Below, in pieces: positions 23,490 to 33,399 of a stretch of DNA of 64,000 bases. The stretch spans positions 1,183,971,413 through 1,184,035,412 of the forward strand of contig NC_064615.1 in assembly GCF_023898315.1 (NCBI RefSeq), read 5' to 3'. Both the position numbers and the translations under genes were made by a program. A model generated the notes under the pieces. The model ran no database searches. It saw nothing but the letters and a program-made list of their open reading frames with translations, and was not told where the DNA came from. This DNA comes from Schistocerca nitens. Taxonomy: Eukaryota; Arthropoda; Insecta; Orthoptera; Acrididae. The first letter of the stretch is position 1; each line of letters opens with the position of its first letter.

Positions 23490-24290
23490 TACCTTTTTGC
23501 AGTTTCTTCAGTTTTAATCTACAGTTCATAACCAATAGATTGTGGTCAGAGTCCACATCTGCCCCTGGAAATGTCTTACAATTTAAAACCTGGTTCCTAA
23601 ATCTCTGTCTTACCATTATATAATCTATCTGAAACCTGTCAGTATCTCCAGGTTTCTTCCATGTATACAACCTTCTTTCATGATTCTTAAACCAAGTGTT
23701 AGCTATGATTAAGTTATACTCTGCACAAAATTCTACCAGGCGGCTTCCTCTTTCATTTCTTAGCCCCAATCCATATTCACCTACTACGTTTCCTTCTCTC
23801 CATTTTCCTACTCTTGAATTCCAGTCACCCATGACTATTAAATTTTTGTCTCCCTTCATTACCTGAATAATTTCTTTTATCTCATCATACATTTCATCAG
23901 TTTCTTCATCATCTGCAGAGCTAGTTGGCATATAAACTTGTACCACTGTAGTAGGCGTGGGCTTCCGGTCTATCTTGGCCACAATAATGCGTTCACTATG
24001 CTGTTTGTAGTAGCTTATCCATTACTCCTATTTTTTTATTCATTATTTAAGCTACTCCTGCATTACCTCTATTTGATTTTGTATTTATAACCATGTATTC
24101 ACCTGACCATAAGTCTTGTTCCTCCTGCCACCGAACTTCTCTAATTCCCACTATATCTAACTTTAACCTATCCATTTCCCTTTTTAAATTTTCTAACCTA
24201 CCTGCCCGATTAAGGGATCTGACATTCCATGCTCCGATCCGTAGAACGCCAGTTTTCTTTCTGCTGATAACGGTTTCTTCCTGAGTAGTC
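23482..24290 (-). pseudogene. RTE-like LINE copy 1, AP endonuclease domain
   Basis: Minus-strand open frame 23982-23482 encodes DRKPTPTTVVQVYMPTSSAD, LIVMGDWNSRVG, GLGLRNERGSRLVEF, NTWFKNHERRLYTWKKPGD, FQIDYIMVRQR and DVDSDHNLLVMN. These are the exonuclease-endonuclease-phosphatase signatures (MGDWNS, SDH). The N-terminal part to 24290 (AWNVRSLNRAG, EVRWQEEQD) is in another frame because of indels near 24000. Confidence 0.88.
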
Positions 24291-24487
24291 CCCGCCCGGA
24301 GATACGAATGGGGGACTAAACTAACTGATGGAAATAATTTTCAGAGAATGCGTTCAGCACAATTTCAAATGATGTTTTAAGTGTACCCCCAGAATTAAAC
24401 ATGTATTTTCGCCAACATATCGAGGGTAAATTAAAGTCACCACCAACTATAATCGTATGAGGCAGGTATGTGTTTGAAATTAAATTT

Positions 24488-24674
24488 GCTGCGCGGGATT
24501 AGCTTAGCAGTCCAAGGCGCTGCAGTCATGGACTGTGCGGCTGGTCCCGGCGGAGGTTGTAGTCCTCCTCGGACAAGGGGTGTGTGTGTTTGCTCTTAGG
24601 ATAATTTAGGTTAAATAGTGTGTAAGCTTAGGGACTGATGACCTTAGCAGTTAAATCCCACAAGATTTCACACA
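24488..24674 (+). mobile_element. tRNA-derived SINE (family 3)
   Basis: Begins GCGCGGGATTAGCTTAGCAG (tRNA-like A-box). A degenerate B-box lies around GGCGGAGGTTGTAGTCC, then GGGACTGATGACC, and it ends near TTTCACACATTTGAA. Approximate target duplication TTTGAAAT(T/C)AAATT on both sides. A minus-strand copy of the same family is at 42945-43145. Confidence 0.85.
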
Positions 24675-24843
24675 TTTGAAATCAAATTCAAGGTTTGTTT
24701 GAACATTTCCGCAACTGCATAACACGAATTGGGAGGTCAGTAAAAGTATCCAATTATTATTTTATTCTGGTTGCCAACAATGACCTCTGCCCATACTAAC
24801 TCACAGAACTTTCTATTTCAATTTCACGGCATGATCAACTACT

Positions 24844-25068
24844 TCAAACAGCAACAAACATGCCACTGCCAACTGTGTTTAGCCTATATTTTTGGAACAC
24901 CGTTAGGTTCTGTGCAAAAATTTCAGCTGAGCTTATCTCCGGCTTTAGCCAGCTTTCAGTGCCTGTAACGGTTTGAGCATCAGTGCTTTCTACTAGCGCT
25001 TGAAGCTCTGATACTTTCCCAACACAGCTATGACAGTCATACCGATGGATCCAGTATCTACATTCCAC
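24844..25068 (-). pseudogene. CR1-like LINE copy 1, endonuclease N-terminus
   Basis: The minus-strand frame encodes KVSELQALVESTDAQTVTG, then TESWLKPEI, which is the characteristic start of CR1-type AP endonuclease (N..S...K..EL...., 'TETWL'). It overlaps the end of ORF1. The rest of the domain is in the degraded stretch below 24844. Confidence 0.8.
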
Positions 25069-25956
25069 CTGTGTTCAGCCTGCACCGTTTGTGACTGAAG
25101 CCCTTCTTGTACTTTCCCGAGACCCTCTGACCTAAAAAGCCGCCCAGTCCATGCCACACAGCCCCTGATACCCATCTAGCTGCCTCCTGCATATAGTGGA
25201 CACCTGATCTATTCAGCGGAACCCGAAACCCAACCACCCTTTGGCGCAAGTCAAGGAATCTGCAGCTTACACGGTTGCAGAACCGTCTGAGCCTCTGATT
25301 TAGACCCTCCACTTGGCTCTGTATCAAAGGTCCGCAGTCAGTCCTGTCGACTAAGCTGCAAATGGTCAGCTCTGCTTTCATCTTGCAAGCAAGACTGGCA
25401 GTCTTTACCATGTCTGTTTGCCACTCGAAACCTGAGAGAATCTCTTCTGATCCAAAGTGGTACACATCATTGGTACCAACGTGAGCAACCACCTGCAGTT
25501 GACTGCACCCTGTGCTCTACATGGCATCCAGAAGGACCTGTTCCACATCTGGAATGACTCCACCTGGTATGCACACAGAGTGCACACTGGTTTTTTTCCC
25601 TTCTTGGCAGCCATGTCCCTAAGGGCCCCCATAATGTGCCTAATGTTGGAGCTCCCAACTACCAATAATTCCACTGTATGTGGTTGCCCGGATCTTGCAC
25701 GCTGAGTGGTCTCCTGTGAAACAGGACAGGCGACAGCATCTGGCTCAGCAACAGTGTCAGCCTCAGACAGCACCTGGAACATGTTTCTCAGATGAGCCAG
25801 GGAGGCCTTATGTGCAGCCACCTGGGAAGCCTTTTGCCACTTGCTACGCCCTGGGATGACCTCCCACTCGACCAAAGTTGAGGGATCAACCTCAGTGCGA
25901 GCAGTAACTGGGCTGTCTACCAGTGAGGACCGATGTGAGGATTTTGCCATGCTCAA
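25058..25956 (-). pseudogene. CR1-like LINE ORF1 with SGNH-type esterase domain
   Basis: Two overlapping minus-strand frames (25956-25405 and 25492-25058). The N-terminal part has basic and serine-rich sequence. Then VELLVVGSSNIRHIMG appears, in the place of the SGNH block I. The second frame carries VVAHVGTNDVYH (block III, GxND), GLNQRLRRFCNRVSCRFLDL, and RSGVHYMQEAARWV (block V, H near the C-terminus). CR1 and related LINEs are known to carry esterase-like ORF1 proteins. One frameshift near 25480 separates the halves. The second copy at 51954-52364 has the same layout. Confidence 0.78.
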
Positions 25957-26190
25957 TGTCCATTTCTATCCCCATGGCTGGCCCACAACAGTGGTGCCCA
26001 TCCACTGCAATCTCAAGCTGTGTAAATGAAACCATCACAGCCTAAAGCCGAGAGCAAAGTGTCACCAACTCAGCTCACATCCACACACAACAGTTGCAGT
26101 CCGTGCCCATACTAAAGACTGTGGAAAACTAAACTATGCAGATAAATGGACTATCAGCACTTACTGCACAATTCTACTGTAGACCCTAAT

Positions 26191-26470
26191 GAAAATGCAG
26201 AAACTGTGTCTAATAAATTAGATTAACACACAGAGATTCAAAAACCTAACTACCGAAGCACTCAGGTGAAACTAAATAATTCGCCCCTGATTAGGAACTT
26301 GTAATATGTCACAAAATCAATTTACTTTCCAATGCAAATGAAAATGCAAGAACTGTGGCTATTAGATGTTAAATAAACATGCAGAAACACAAGAAACTAA
26401 ACTATTAAAGCACACAGATGATATAAAATTCGCTCCTAGTTAGGAACTCGTAAAAGTCAGAAAATCGGTT
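26191..26470 (-). repeat. Tandem monomers in the CR1-like 5' region
   Basis: Two diverged tandem units of about 149 bp. Unit 1 contains GAAAATGCAG at 26191 and ends near TTAGGAACTTGTAA. Unit 2 contains GAAAATGCAAG at 26340 and ends near TTAGGAACTCGTAAAA. They lie immediately upstream of ORF1 of the minus-strand LINE, where a promoter would be. A partial third unit may occur near 26125. Confidence 0.7.
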
Positions 26471-27229
26471 ACTTCACTGTTGCTGCTTGTGTTGCGGCCG
26501 GCTACTGCTGCCCTGTTGCCACATGCTCTAAACAACGCATGACCATAAATGCTTTGCATGTCACTTTGGGGCAGTGACGGGGCGAGGGACGTTTGCATGT
26601 GTGAACCAACAACAATAGCACTGCCAGTCAACCAACGAATGGCAACAGGGCAACCCCACATCCAATTGGAGCACGTGGTGCCAAGATTCCGTAGTTTAAA
26701 AATGGTGGGTTGTTGACTTACACAATCTTAGTAATTTTGGTTCCTACTGGCATCAGCTATCTAGGGTTAAAATTTCGTTACACAATTTTTCTCCATCCTG
26801 TATATACTTCATATGTCCAAAGCATACAAATAAAATGAATTGAGTTATGATGTACCTATTTTAAATATTATAGTAACAAACAACAAAGAACTAGATCACA
26901 AGGATTCTGTACAAGTCTGTTTATATTTACATATCAGCTACAAACCATATCCATTAGAACCTTTAACAATTTGTATGTTGGTCTCCCTCTACAATTTTTA
27001 ATTTTTACCCCCTTTCCCTTCCTCCCCTTCCCAACACACACACACACTCACACCTCTATTACCCACCAAACTGACAGTTCCTTGATCCCTCACAACGTGT
27101 CCTATTAACTAATCCATTCTTTTAGTTAAGCCATGCCATGAACTTCTTCTTTCCCCAGTTTCCTTCAGAATCTTGACATCAGTTGACTGACCTGCTTAGC
27201 TAATCTTCAGCATTCTCCTCTAGCACCAT

Positions 27230-27470
27230 TACTATCTGCTCAGGTGTGACAATGCCACTAAAAATGCTGTCGGCACAAGATGTTGCACGGGCAGATGGTG
27301 ACTCGACAACAAGCAGGGAAGAGAACCACAAAAGAGGAAATGAAAACTCACCTCATGAGTCAATCTACAGGGAAGCAGAAAATCCGAAACCATATAGAGT
27401 CACATGCAAGGATAAACACGACACACAGCCGATGCAGGTGGCAGATGACCAAGCACATCTCAACAGCATA
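27230..27470 (-). repeat. Left (3') LTR
   Basis: Homologous to 29587-29823 with about three quarters identity by eye. It begins TACTATCTGC, where the right LTR has TGTATCTGC, so the terminal TG has mutated. The right boundary is approximate. Confidence 0.7.
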
Positions 27471-28317
27471 ACACACAAGGTGTAAGGCAATTTCCACTGT
27501 GGTCGAATGCGGCACTAGAACTGTCCCACTTGGCTTACGGTTGGCCTCAAGTAAAGATTTCCTTCAGTGGGTCGTCCCATAGAACATGACCTGCATGCAT
27601 TCCCTGTGGTAATCATCCACACTAATCTGCTGTGCTTCCCACCAAAGCACATCTGCCTCCTTCACAGTGTCCAGTGATTGGGATACTAAATCTCTTCCCC
27701 TGGAAACTCCAGGTAGAGTCAAAAATGGCCAAGGTCAGGCCATGCCCTGCGGCATAGAACCAGAGTGAGCACTAGAGACGTGGATCCCTGACCGACAACT
27801 GACTGAAGGATGTGACACGGTGCTAGCATCTCTGCTGGAGCAGCAGAAGGCTGTGGAGGATGTGGCAGCAGTCGGTCCACTGGTGGCAGTAGAGATGAGA
27901 CCACTTCTGATGGTGCGTGGGAGAGGAGGTGGAGGAGGAAAGGGGTTCAAAATCCGTGGGCTCAACATCAGTGGGTGCAGGAGTGAGCCTCACCAAAGGG
28001 AGGACAGCGAAGGTCAGGAAAAAGGCAGCAACAGGAAGCTCATTGTTGCTAGGGGGAACCCATCCCTGGAGCAGTGTCACAACCAAACGTGCCACCTGGT
28101 GGACTGGGAGACCACAGCAGAGATGGTGTGAAAGGGCACTGGCACAACTGATTGCATGGCGTCTTAAGAGAATTATATGCCAGTGTGGAATTGACCACTA
28201 ACAATGTAAACTGCTGTTCCAGATTCTTATAATGTGCAGTGATGGAGAACTGCTTCTCACAGGAGAATACTGTGTACTATAAGACACAAACTGACACAGT
28301 GGCGGTTGCAACTCTGG

Positions 28318-28575
28318 TCAGCCCAAGAGCCTGTAGATATCTAAGTTAATGAGGGTACCTGTTGCTCCCATGTCTCTTTGAAATTTGACCAAGCGCCCAT
28401 CCACTATCAGTGTCAGCAAAATACACTGGGGTGACATGTGAAGGGCATATAGAGAGCCCCATAGTCCAACAAAAACTTGGCTTTCTGATGACGAACTTGT
28501 GGCCTGGTGACTGTCATAAAATTGCTTATTCGATGATATGCCCCATACATGGCCACTGTATGTGGGTAATCTCAT
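28318..28575 (-). pseudogene. Retroelement protease remnant
   Basis: Minus-strand frame of 85 residues ending VDGRLVKFQRDMGATGTLIN. This aligns with Ty3/gypsy aspartic protease active sites ('DTGA'); here Thr is replaced by Met (DMGA). Upstream (28762-28526) HCGDAHLTHVK may be the remains of a zinc knuckle. Confidence 0.6.
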
Positions 28576-28793
28576 TGAACGTGCACCAAAAGACTATCAC
28601 GGAAGAACCATTCGGAGAGTGGAAGGAGAGCAACAACAAGGACCCAAGAAATACTGTGAGTTGGAATTGTGGTGTTGCGATTGACACGAACCTCCTGAGT
28701 TTGACGTGGGTGAGGTGGGCATCACCACAATGCCACTGCACAGGGATTGTCAACAGGGTCAACGTGTGATAACCCAGAGAGCGCCACAGGGCA

Positions 28794-29586
28794 TTGGACG
28801 CAGTTTATCATGCACATCTAATTGCGCCACATGCCAGGTGTCCCAAAGGGATGTTCGTTGCTGCCACTGTAATCTCATGCCATTCTGCAATCTGGGCAGT
28901 ATCAGCTAATGAAATATTCAAAACGGTCAACGTGCTAGCTTGGGCTTCAGTTTCAAGTGCTAACCAATCACATCCAGAATTAGCATATGAGCTATCACAT
29001 TTGGAAATTAAAAATGACAATGCATGGGAGATGCTGCAAATCAGCTATCCAGTCCATATAGAACTGCCCAGGGCACTTTTGGTGCTAATTAAACTGCAAT
29101 CGTGCCACCAACGCATCAGTGTTGTGTCCGAACTACTGCAAAAGCAACCAACAAAGTTCACGAATGTTGAATTTCTCAGCCTCGGTGGAAGGCAAGGATT
29201 TTGCATAATGTCATATAACTGTTGATTTCTGTACAATAAGAAGGTGACTTTGTGGACCGGATCAACTATAATGCCTTACGTGGCAGTAATTTTTCCCCTT
29301 TTCTGTAGACTGATTGAAACTGGGAAATGGCATCATAAGTGGTGAGGGAATGGGTAGGAAAAGTGCATGGTGAATGCCCAGCTCACCACCTGCCTGGAAT
29401 GGGTGTGAATCAATTCTTTATTTTGGTTTAGCAACACCTGCAGCAGCTCGTACTACTGTAGGTACAACTGTTCCTGCCAGCATTGTAGAAAGGGTGGATC
29501 TGTGGTGACCCAAAATTAACAATATTAAAAGGAAAGGGAAAAACTACAAGCATCACACACATAAGAACATCCTTCATCACCACTTT
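28794..29586 (-). pseudogene. Probable gag and leader region of the LTR element
   Basis: Position between the 5' LTR (29587-29823) and the protease remnant implies gag. I see no clear gag motif in any frame, and stops are frequent. Assignment is by position only. Confidence 0.4.
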
Positions 29587-29823
29587 TGTATCTGCACAGG
29601 CGAGAAATGCCTCTAAACTACACTGTCAGTGTGAGGTGCTGTACAAGGAGGCACTGGCTCGACAGTGTGCTCGAAAACAAAACTACACAATACAAAATGA
29701 AAACTCACTATGTGAGTCAATCTATGGGGAAATGGAAAATCCAAAACAGCGTTAGAGATGTGCGTGGTGCTACTCATGCCAGGCCATCTGCCACCAGTGA
29801 TGTCTGCTGGTGGGGTACTAAAT
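29587..29823 (-). repeat. Right (5') LTR
   Basis: Begins TGTATCTGCACAGG and ends next to the ACCAT target duplication. Homologous to 27230-27470. Confidence 0.7.
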
Positions 29824-30852
29824 ACCATATTTCAAAAGCTTCTTTTCCTTGTTGTGTGAACTGTCTATCATTCACATTCCACTGCTGCACAACGCTACAC
29901 TTGGGACAGATAGTTTCAGAAAATATTTCCTAATTTGTATCAGATGTTAAAAAAATTATGTTTTTTAGAAAGGGGTTTTTTGCTACTGCCAGTCTGCAAT
30001 TTAAATCCTCTCCACATTGGCCATTGGTAGTTATTTTTCTACCCAGATAACAGAACTCTGCCCTTACTTTTTGTTTCTTATTTGGTAATCTAATTCCCTC
30101 TGCATCACTTGATTTAATTTGTCTACACTCCATTATTCTTGTCGTTCTTTTGCCGATATTCACCTTATAAGCTTTCTTTGACAGATTTTTCCGAGTACTT
30201 TACGGTTTCTGACAGAATTATGTTAATGCCTCTAACCATACTCATTTCTTCTCCCTGAATTCCAATTCCTTTACCAAATTTTGTTGTTGGTTTCCTTCAC
30301 TATTTGCTCACTATGCATCTTGAATAACAGTAGGGATAGGATACAACCCAGTCTAACTCCCTGCTCAGCTACTGCTACCTTTTCATATCCTTTGAGCATT
30401 GCCTGTTTTCTGTGTAAATTGTAGATAATCTGTCACTCTCTGTATTTTATTCCTTCTACATTCAAAGCTTCAAAGAGAGTATTCCATTTCTTCAAGGCTC
30501 AATTTGTTCTTTCTTGATCTCAGCTTCTACCAGACTTTCCATTTTTCTTCAAATAATTTGTGCCAATATTTTACAGTTGTGACTTAATGGACCAATGTTT
30601 GACTAATATTCACACCTCTTGCCACCTACCTTCTTTCTTATTGCAATTATTACATTCTTCTTGAAGTCTGAGGGTATTTAACCTGTCTCATATCCCTTCT
30701 TATGGTTGGCTCTCCCAAGGACATCATTAATTCTGATGGTATGTCATCTACTCGAAGAGTCTTCTTTTGCCTTAGGTCTTTCAATGCTGTATCCAATACT
30801 TCTCACAGTACCATATCTGCCATCTCATATTCAGCCACTCCCTCTTACTTTT

Positions 30853-31053
30853 GCCGGCCGGAGTCGCCGTGCGGTTCTAGGCGCTACAGTCTGGAGCCGA
30901 GCGGCTGCTATGATCCCAGGTTCGAATCCTGCCTCGGGCATGGATGTGTGTGATGTTCTTAGGTTAGTTCGGTTTAATTAGTTCTAAGTTCTAGGCGACT
31001 GATGACCTTAGAAGTTAAGTCGCAAAGTGCTCAGAGCCATTTGAACCAGTTTT
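30853..31053 (+). mobile_element. tRNA-derived SINE (family 2)
   Basis: Begins TGCCGGCCGGAGTCGCC with the B-box GGTTCGAATCCTGC, then GATGTGTGTGATGTTCTTAG, and ends GAGCCATTTGAACCAG. The 12-bp target duplication CCTCTTACTTTT is at 30841-30852 and 31054-31065. Same family as 12905-13108 and 49501-49689. Confidence 0.95.
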
Positions 31054-32715
31054 CCTCTTACTTTTCTGTAATATTGTATTCCAAGTTCATTCCTATTGTG
31101 TAGCCCTTCTGTATGCGCCTTCCACCTTTCATCTTACTCTTGTTTGTTAAGTACTGGCATCGCATGTGAACTGTTAATATTCACGCAGCTGCTTTTCTCC
31201 AAAGTCTCTTTTCTTTTCCTGTGGATGCCATTTACCTTTCTCATACACACACACACACTTTTACAGCTTTCATTTCTACTCTAGAAATTCCTGCTTTGCC
31301 GTCTTGAACTTCTTGTCAAACTCATTCTTTAAATTTCTGTATCCCCTTTTGCCTGCTTTATTTGAGGAAATTTTATGTTTTCTCCTCTTGCCAGATAAAT
31401 TCAATATCTTACATGTTATCCAAGTATTTACAATGGGCTTTGTCTTTTTTAGACCAGTATTTGATCATCTGTTTCCTTCACTATATCGTCTCTAAAATCT
31501 CTCCATTCATGTTCGGTTTTATTCCTTTCTCCTGCCTTTCAGTCAATCATTGCCTAATTTTCTATTTCAAACTCTCGACAACTTATCCAGTTTCAGTGTC
31601 ATCAGTATCCTTCCCATCTGTAATTTCTTTAGTTTTAATATGCAGTTCATAACCAATAATTTATGATTAGAGTTCATTTCTGCCCCCATAAACGTATTTC
31701 ATTTTAAAATGTGATTTCTACATCTCTGTCTGACTAGTGTTTCATCTATTTAGAACCTCCTGATTCCTTCAGATCACTTCCACATATGCAAATCCCATTT
31801 CTGGTTCATAAACCAAGTATTAGCAATGATTACATAATATTCTGTGCAAAATTCCTCCAGGTCTCCAGGCAGCCTCCCCCCCATTTCATTCCTTTCACCC
31901 AGTCTTGTTGTCCTAATCTGACCTCCTCTTTCTTTTCCTCCTGTCAAATTCCAGCCTCAGAACACAATTACATTTTTGTCCCCTACAATGAACTTAATAA
32001 TTTCTTATCTCATCTTCAGTTCTGTCCATATCTTCCTCACACACAGAGCTAGCAAGCAGATATGATTGTACTACTGTGGTGGGTTTCAGCTTTGTGTCAA
32101 TCTCAGTTCACTGTGCTGTTCATGTACTTCACTAGCATTCTTATTTTCTTGTCAGTTATTAGTCCTGCTACCACATTACCCCTACTTGATTTTGTGTTGA
32201 TAACTCTGTACTCACATGACTAGAAATCTTGTGTTTTCCTGCCAATACACTTAACTAATTCCCAGATTTACTTAAGTGAACACATTGATTTCCCTTTTCA
32301 AGTTCTCTGACCTAACTCTAGATTAAATGGCCTAACAGTCCATACTCCAACCCATAGCATGCCTAATTTGCTTTTTCTGATAAAAAAGTAATCTTGACTA
32401 CTCCATACCCACATATCTGATTGGGGACAATTTTACCTCTGCAGTATTTTTCCAAGAGGATGCCATTATCGCAAAACTGTACAGTAGAGCTAATGTCCTC
32501 GGAAAAGACAATGGCTTCAACTTACTCCTGTTTTTGACCATTCTGAGGCCATGTTGGGTAAGGCTACAAGACCAGATCAGACAATCATCCAATTTGTTGC
32601 CACTGCACCTTCTGAAGATTATGATGATGATATAGTTGTATCTACTGTACGGCTGTCTGTATCATTGGGGCACATAAGCCACGCAACCACATCGATGTCT
32701 TTGGTTCAGATAAAC

Positions 32716-33165
32716 GTAGCACCAGCCTAAATGAAGTCCCACTGTGAATTCCATTCTCAGACACGTGATATGTTAGTTGCTATTAATAAGCAGTTGGAAA
32801 TCAACCAGACTGCTGTCAAGCAATCCGAAGCTATAGGTGTGGTGGGCAGGTTACTAAAACACCCATACCAGTGATACCAAAGGTACATCAAGTACTAGCC
32901 TCTTCATTGGATACTGTCTCCTCTACAGGAAGTACAGGAATCTATCACCAATCATTCACTTTACAATGGCTTATCAGTGATAGGCCTCGTGGTCCCGTAC
33001 TGAGAAGAAAGAGAGCAGGAGTAAGTCAGAGCACTATGCCCATCCCCATAACCAACAAGTGTGACATACTATCTCTGTTGGCTTTTGTATCTCTCTTGAT
33101 TACAGTAATGAGGTCACTATGCTGTTCATAGGAGGTTATCAGCATTCATACTGTCTTATTCATTA
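32716..33165 (+). other. Unassigned stretch with a weak coding-like relic
   Basis: Forward frames read RDMLVAINKQLEINQTAVKQ near 32770 and MPIPITNKCDILS near 33035. The latter resembles the 'xxNRFDxL' strings found in some LINE ORF1/gag proteins. No family can be assigned with confidence. Confidence 0.3.
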
Positions 33166-33399
33166 CTAGCTAGGGTACCCCGCTTCACTCAGGGAATTGA
33201 TATGAGATTGTATGGCAGCTGGAATAAATGGATAAACTTTAAAATATAAGAGGTAAAAAAAGGAATGTATTCTAACTATTTGCATTAGTCGTTTATATAC
33301 AACATTTTTTCATTTTGTTACCTGGAGTATACACACAAAAATTTTTCGAATTTCATATTCGAGTGCAAGCTACGTATAGTTGACCATGACAGAAGTGGG

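Larger units (their letters stand above)
20537..24316 (-). mobile_element. RTE-like LINE copy 1, near full length
   Basis: The element is flanked by the 7-bp target duplication TAAACTA (20530-20536 and 24317-24323). On the minus strand it starts near a GGGGACTACTC leader, encodes an AP-type endonuclease (IGAWNVRSLNRAG near 24235) and a reverse transcriptase, and ends in (AAC)n. It has an 843-bp insertion at 22647-23489. Without this it is about 2.9 kb, similar to the other copies. The clade label RTE is from the style of the endonuclease and single ORF and was not tested. Confidence 0.9.
18285..26490 (-). mobile_element. CR1-like LINE copy 1 (interrupted)
   Basis: On the minus strand the element runs from a 5' region with tandem monomers (26470-26191), through ORF1 (25956-25058) and endonuclease (25068-24844), to reverse transcriptase (about 19950-18536). 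It ends in a (TAGATG)n-type tail at about 18285-18298. The same tail occurs at the second copy (48301). It is interrupted by an RTE-like LINE (20537-24316) and a SINE (24488-24674). The flanking CR1 sequence is continuous across both. The 5' boundary is approximate. Confidence 0.85.
18135..26800. mobile_element. TIR DNA element with TATA target duplication, split by nested insertions
   Basis: The left end CAGGGTTCAGAAAAATTGTG (18135) and right end (reverse complement CAGGATGGAGAAAAATTGTG, ending at 26800) are flanked by TATA at 18131-18134 and 26801-26804. The terminal inverted repeats extend about 150 bp, 18135-18284 and 26651-26800, at roughly 80-85% identity. Shared strings include GGAACCAAAATTACTAA and CTTGGC(G/A)CCA. 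Removing the CR1-like LINE inside it leaves an element of only about 0.45 kb, so it is a MITE-sized non-autonomous copy. Superfamily is unassigned; the element at 41709-43849 has a similar CAGGGTG end and the same TATA duplication. Confidence 0.85.
27230..29823 (-). mobile_element. LTR retrotransposon lacking most of pol
   Basis: The 5-bp target duplication ACCAT is at 27225-27229 and 29824-29828. The flanking repeats are about 240 bp: left 27230-27470, right 29587-29823. They share ATCTGC(T/A)CAGG, ATGAAAACTCAC and GAGTCAATCTA. Between them, gag and protease can be read on the minus strand and then a proline/serine-rich tail, without RT, RNase H or integrase core. It sits inside the old RTE-like LINE. 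Confidence 0.85.
26975..32715 (-). mobile_element. Old RTE-like LINE copy, heavily diverged and interrupted
   Basis: Base-by-base similarity to the minus strand of the 20537-24316 copy can be followed from the 3' coding end (26975-27229), through 29829-30850 and 31055-32400 (RT, linker and endonuclease). It ends in a 5' leader around 32400-32715. ORFs are no longer readable. It is interrupted by an LTR element (27230-29823) and a SINE (30853-31053). It is markedly older than copies 1-3. Confidence 0.78.

Noticed and set aside
18135-26800. CRISPR-like or satellite array because of repeated motifs
   Set aside because: All repeats are explained by nested transposons with target duplications. 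There are no regularly spaced direct repeats.
27820-28131. Gly/Val-rich forward frame of 103 codons
   Set aside because: It is antisense to the Pro/Ser-rich tail region of the minus-strand LTR element and has no motif.
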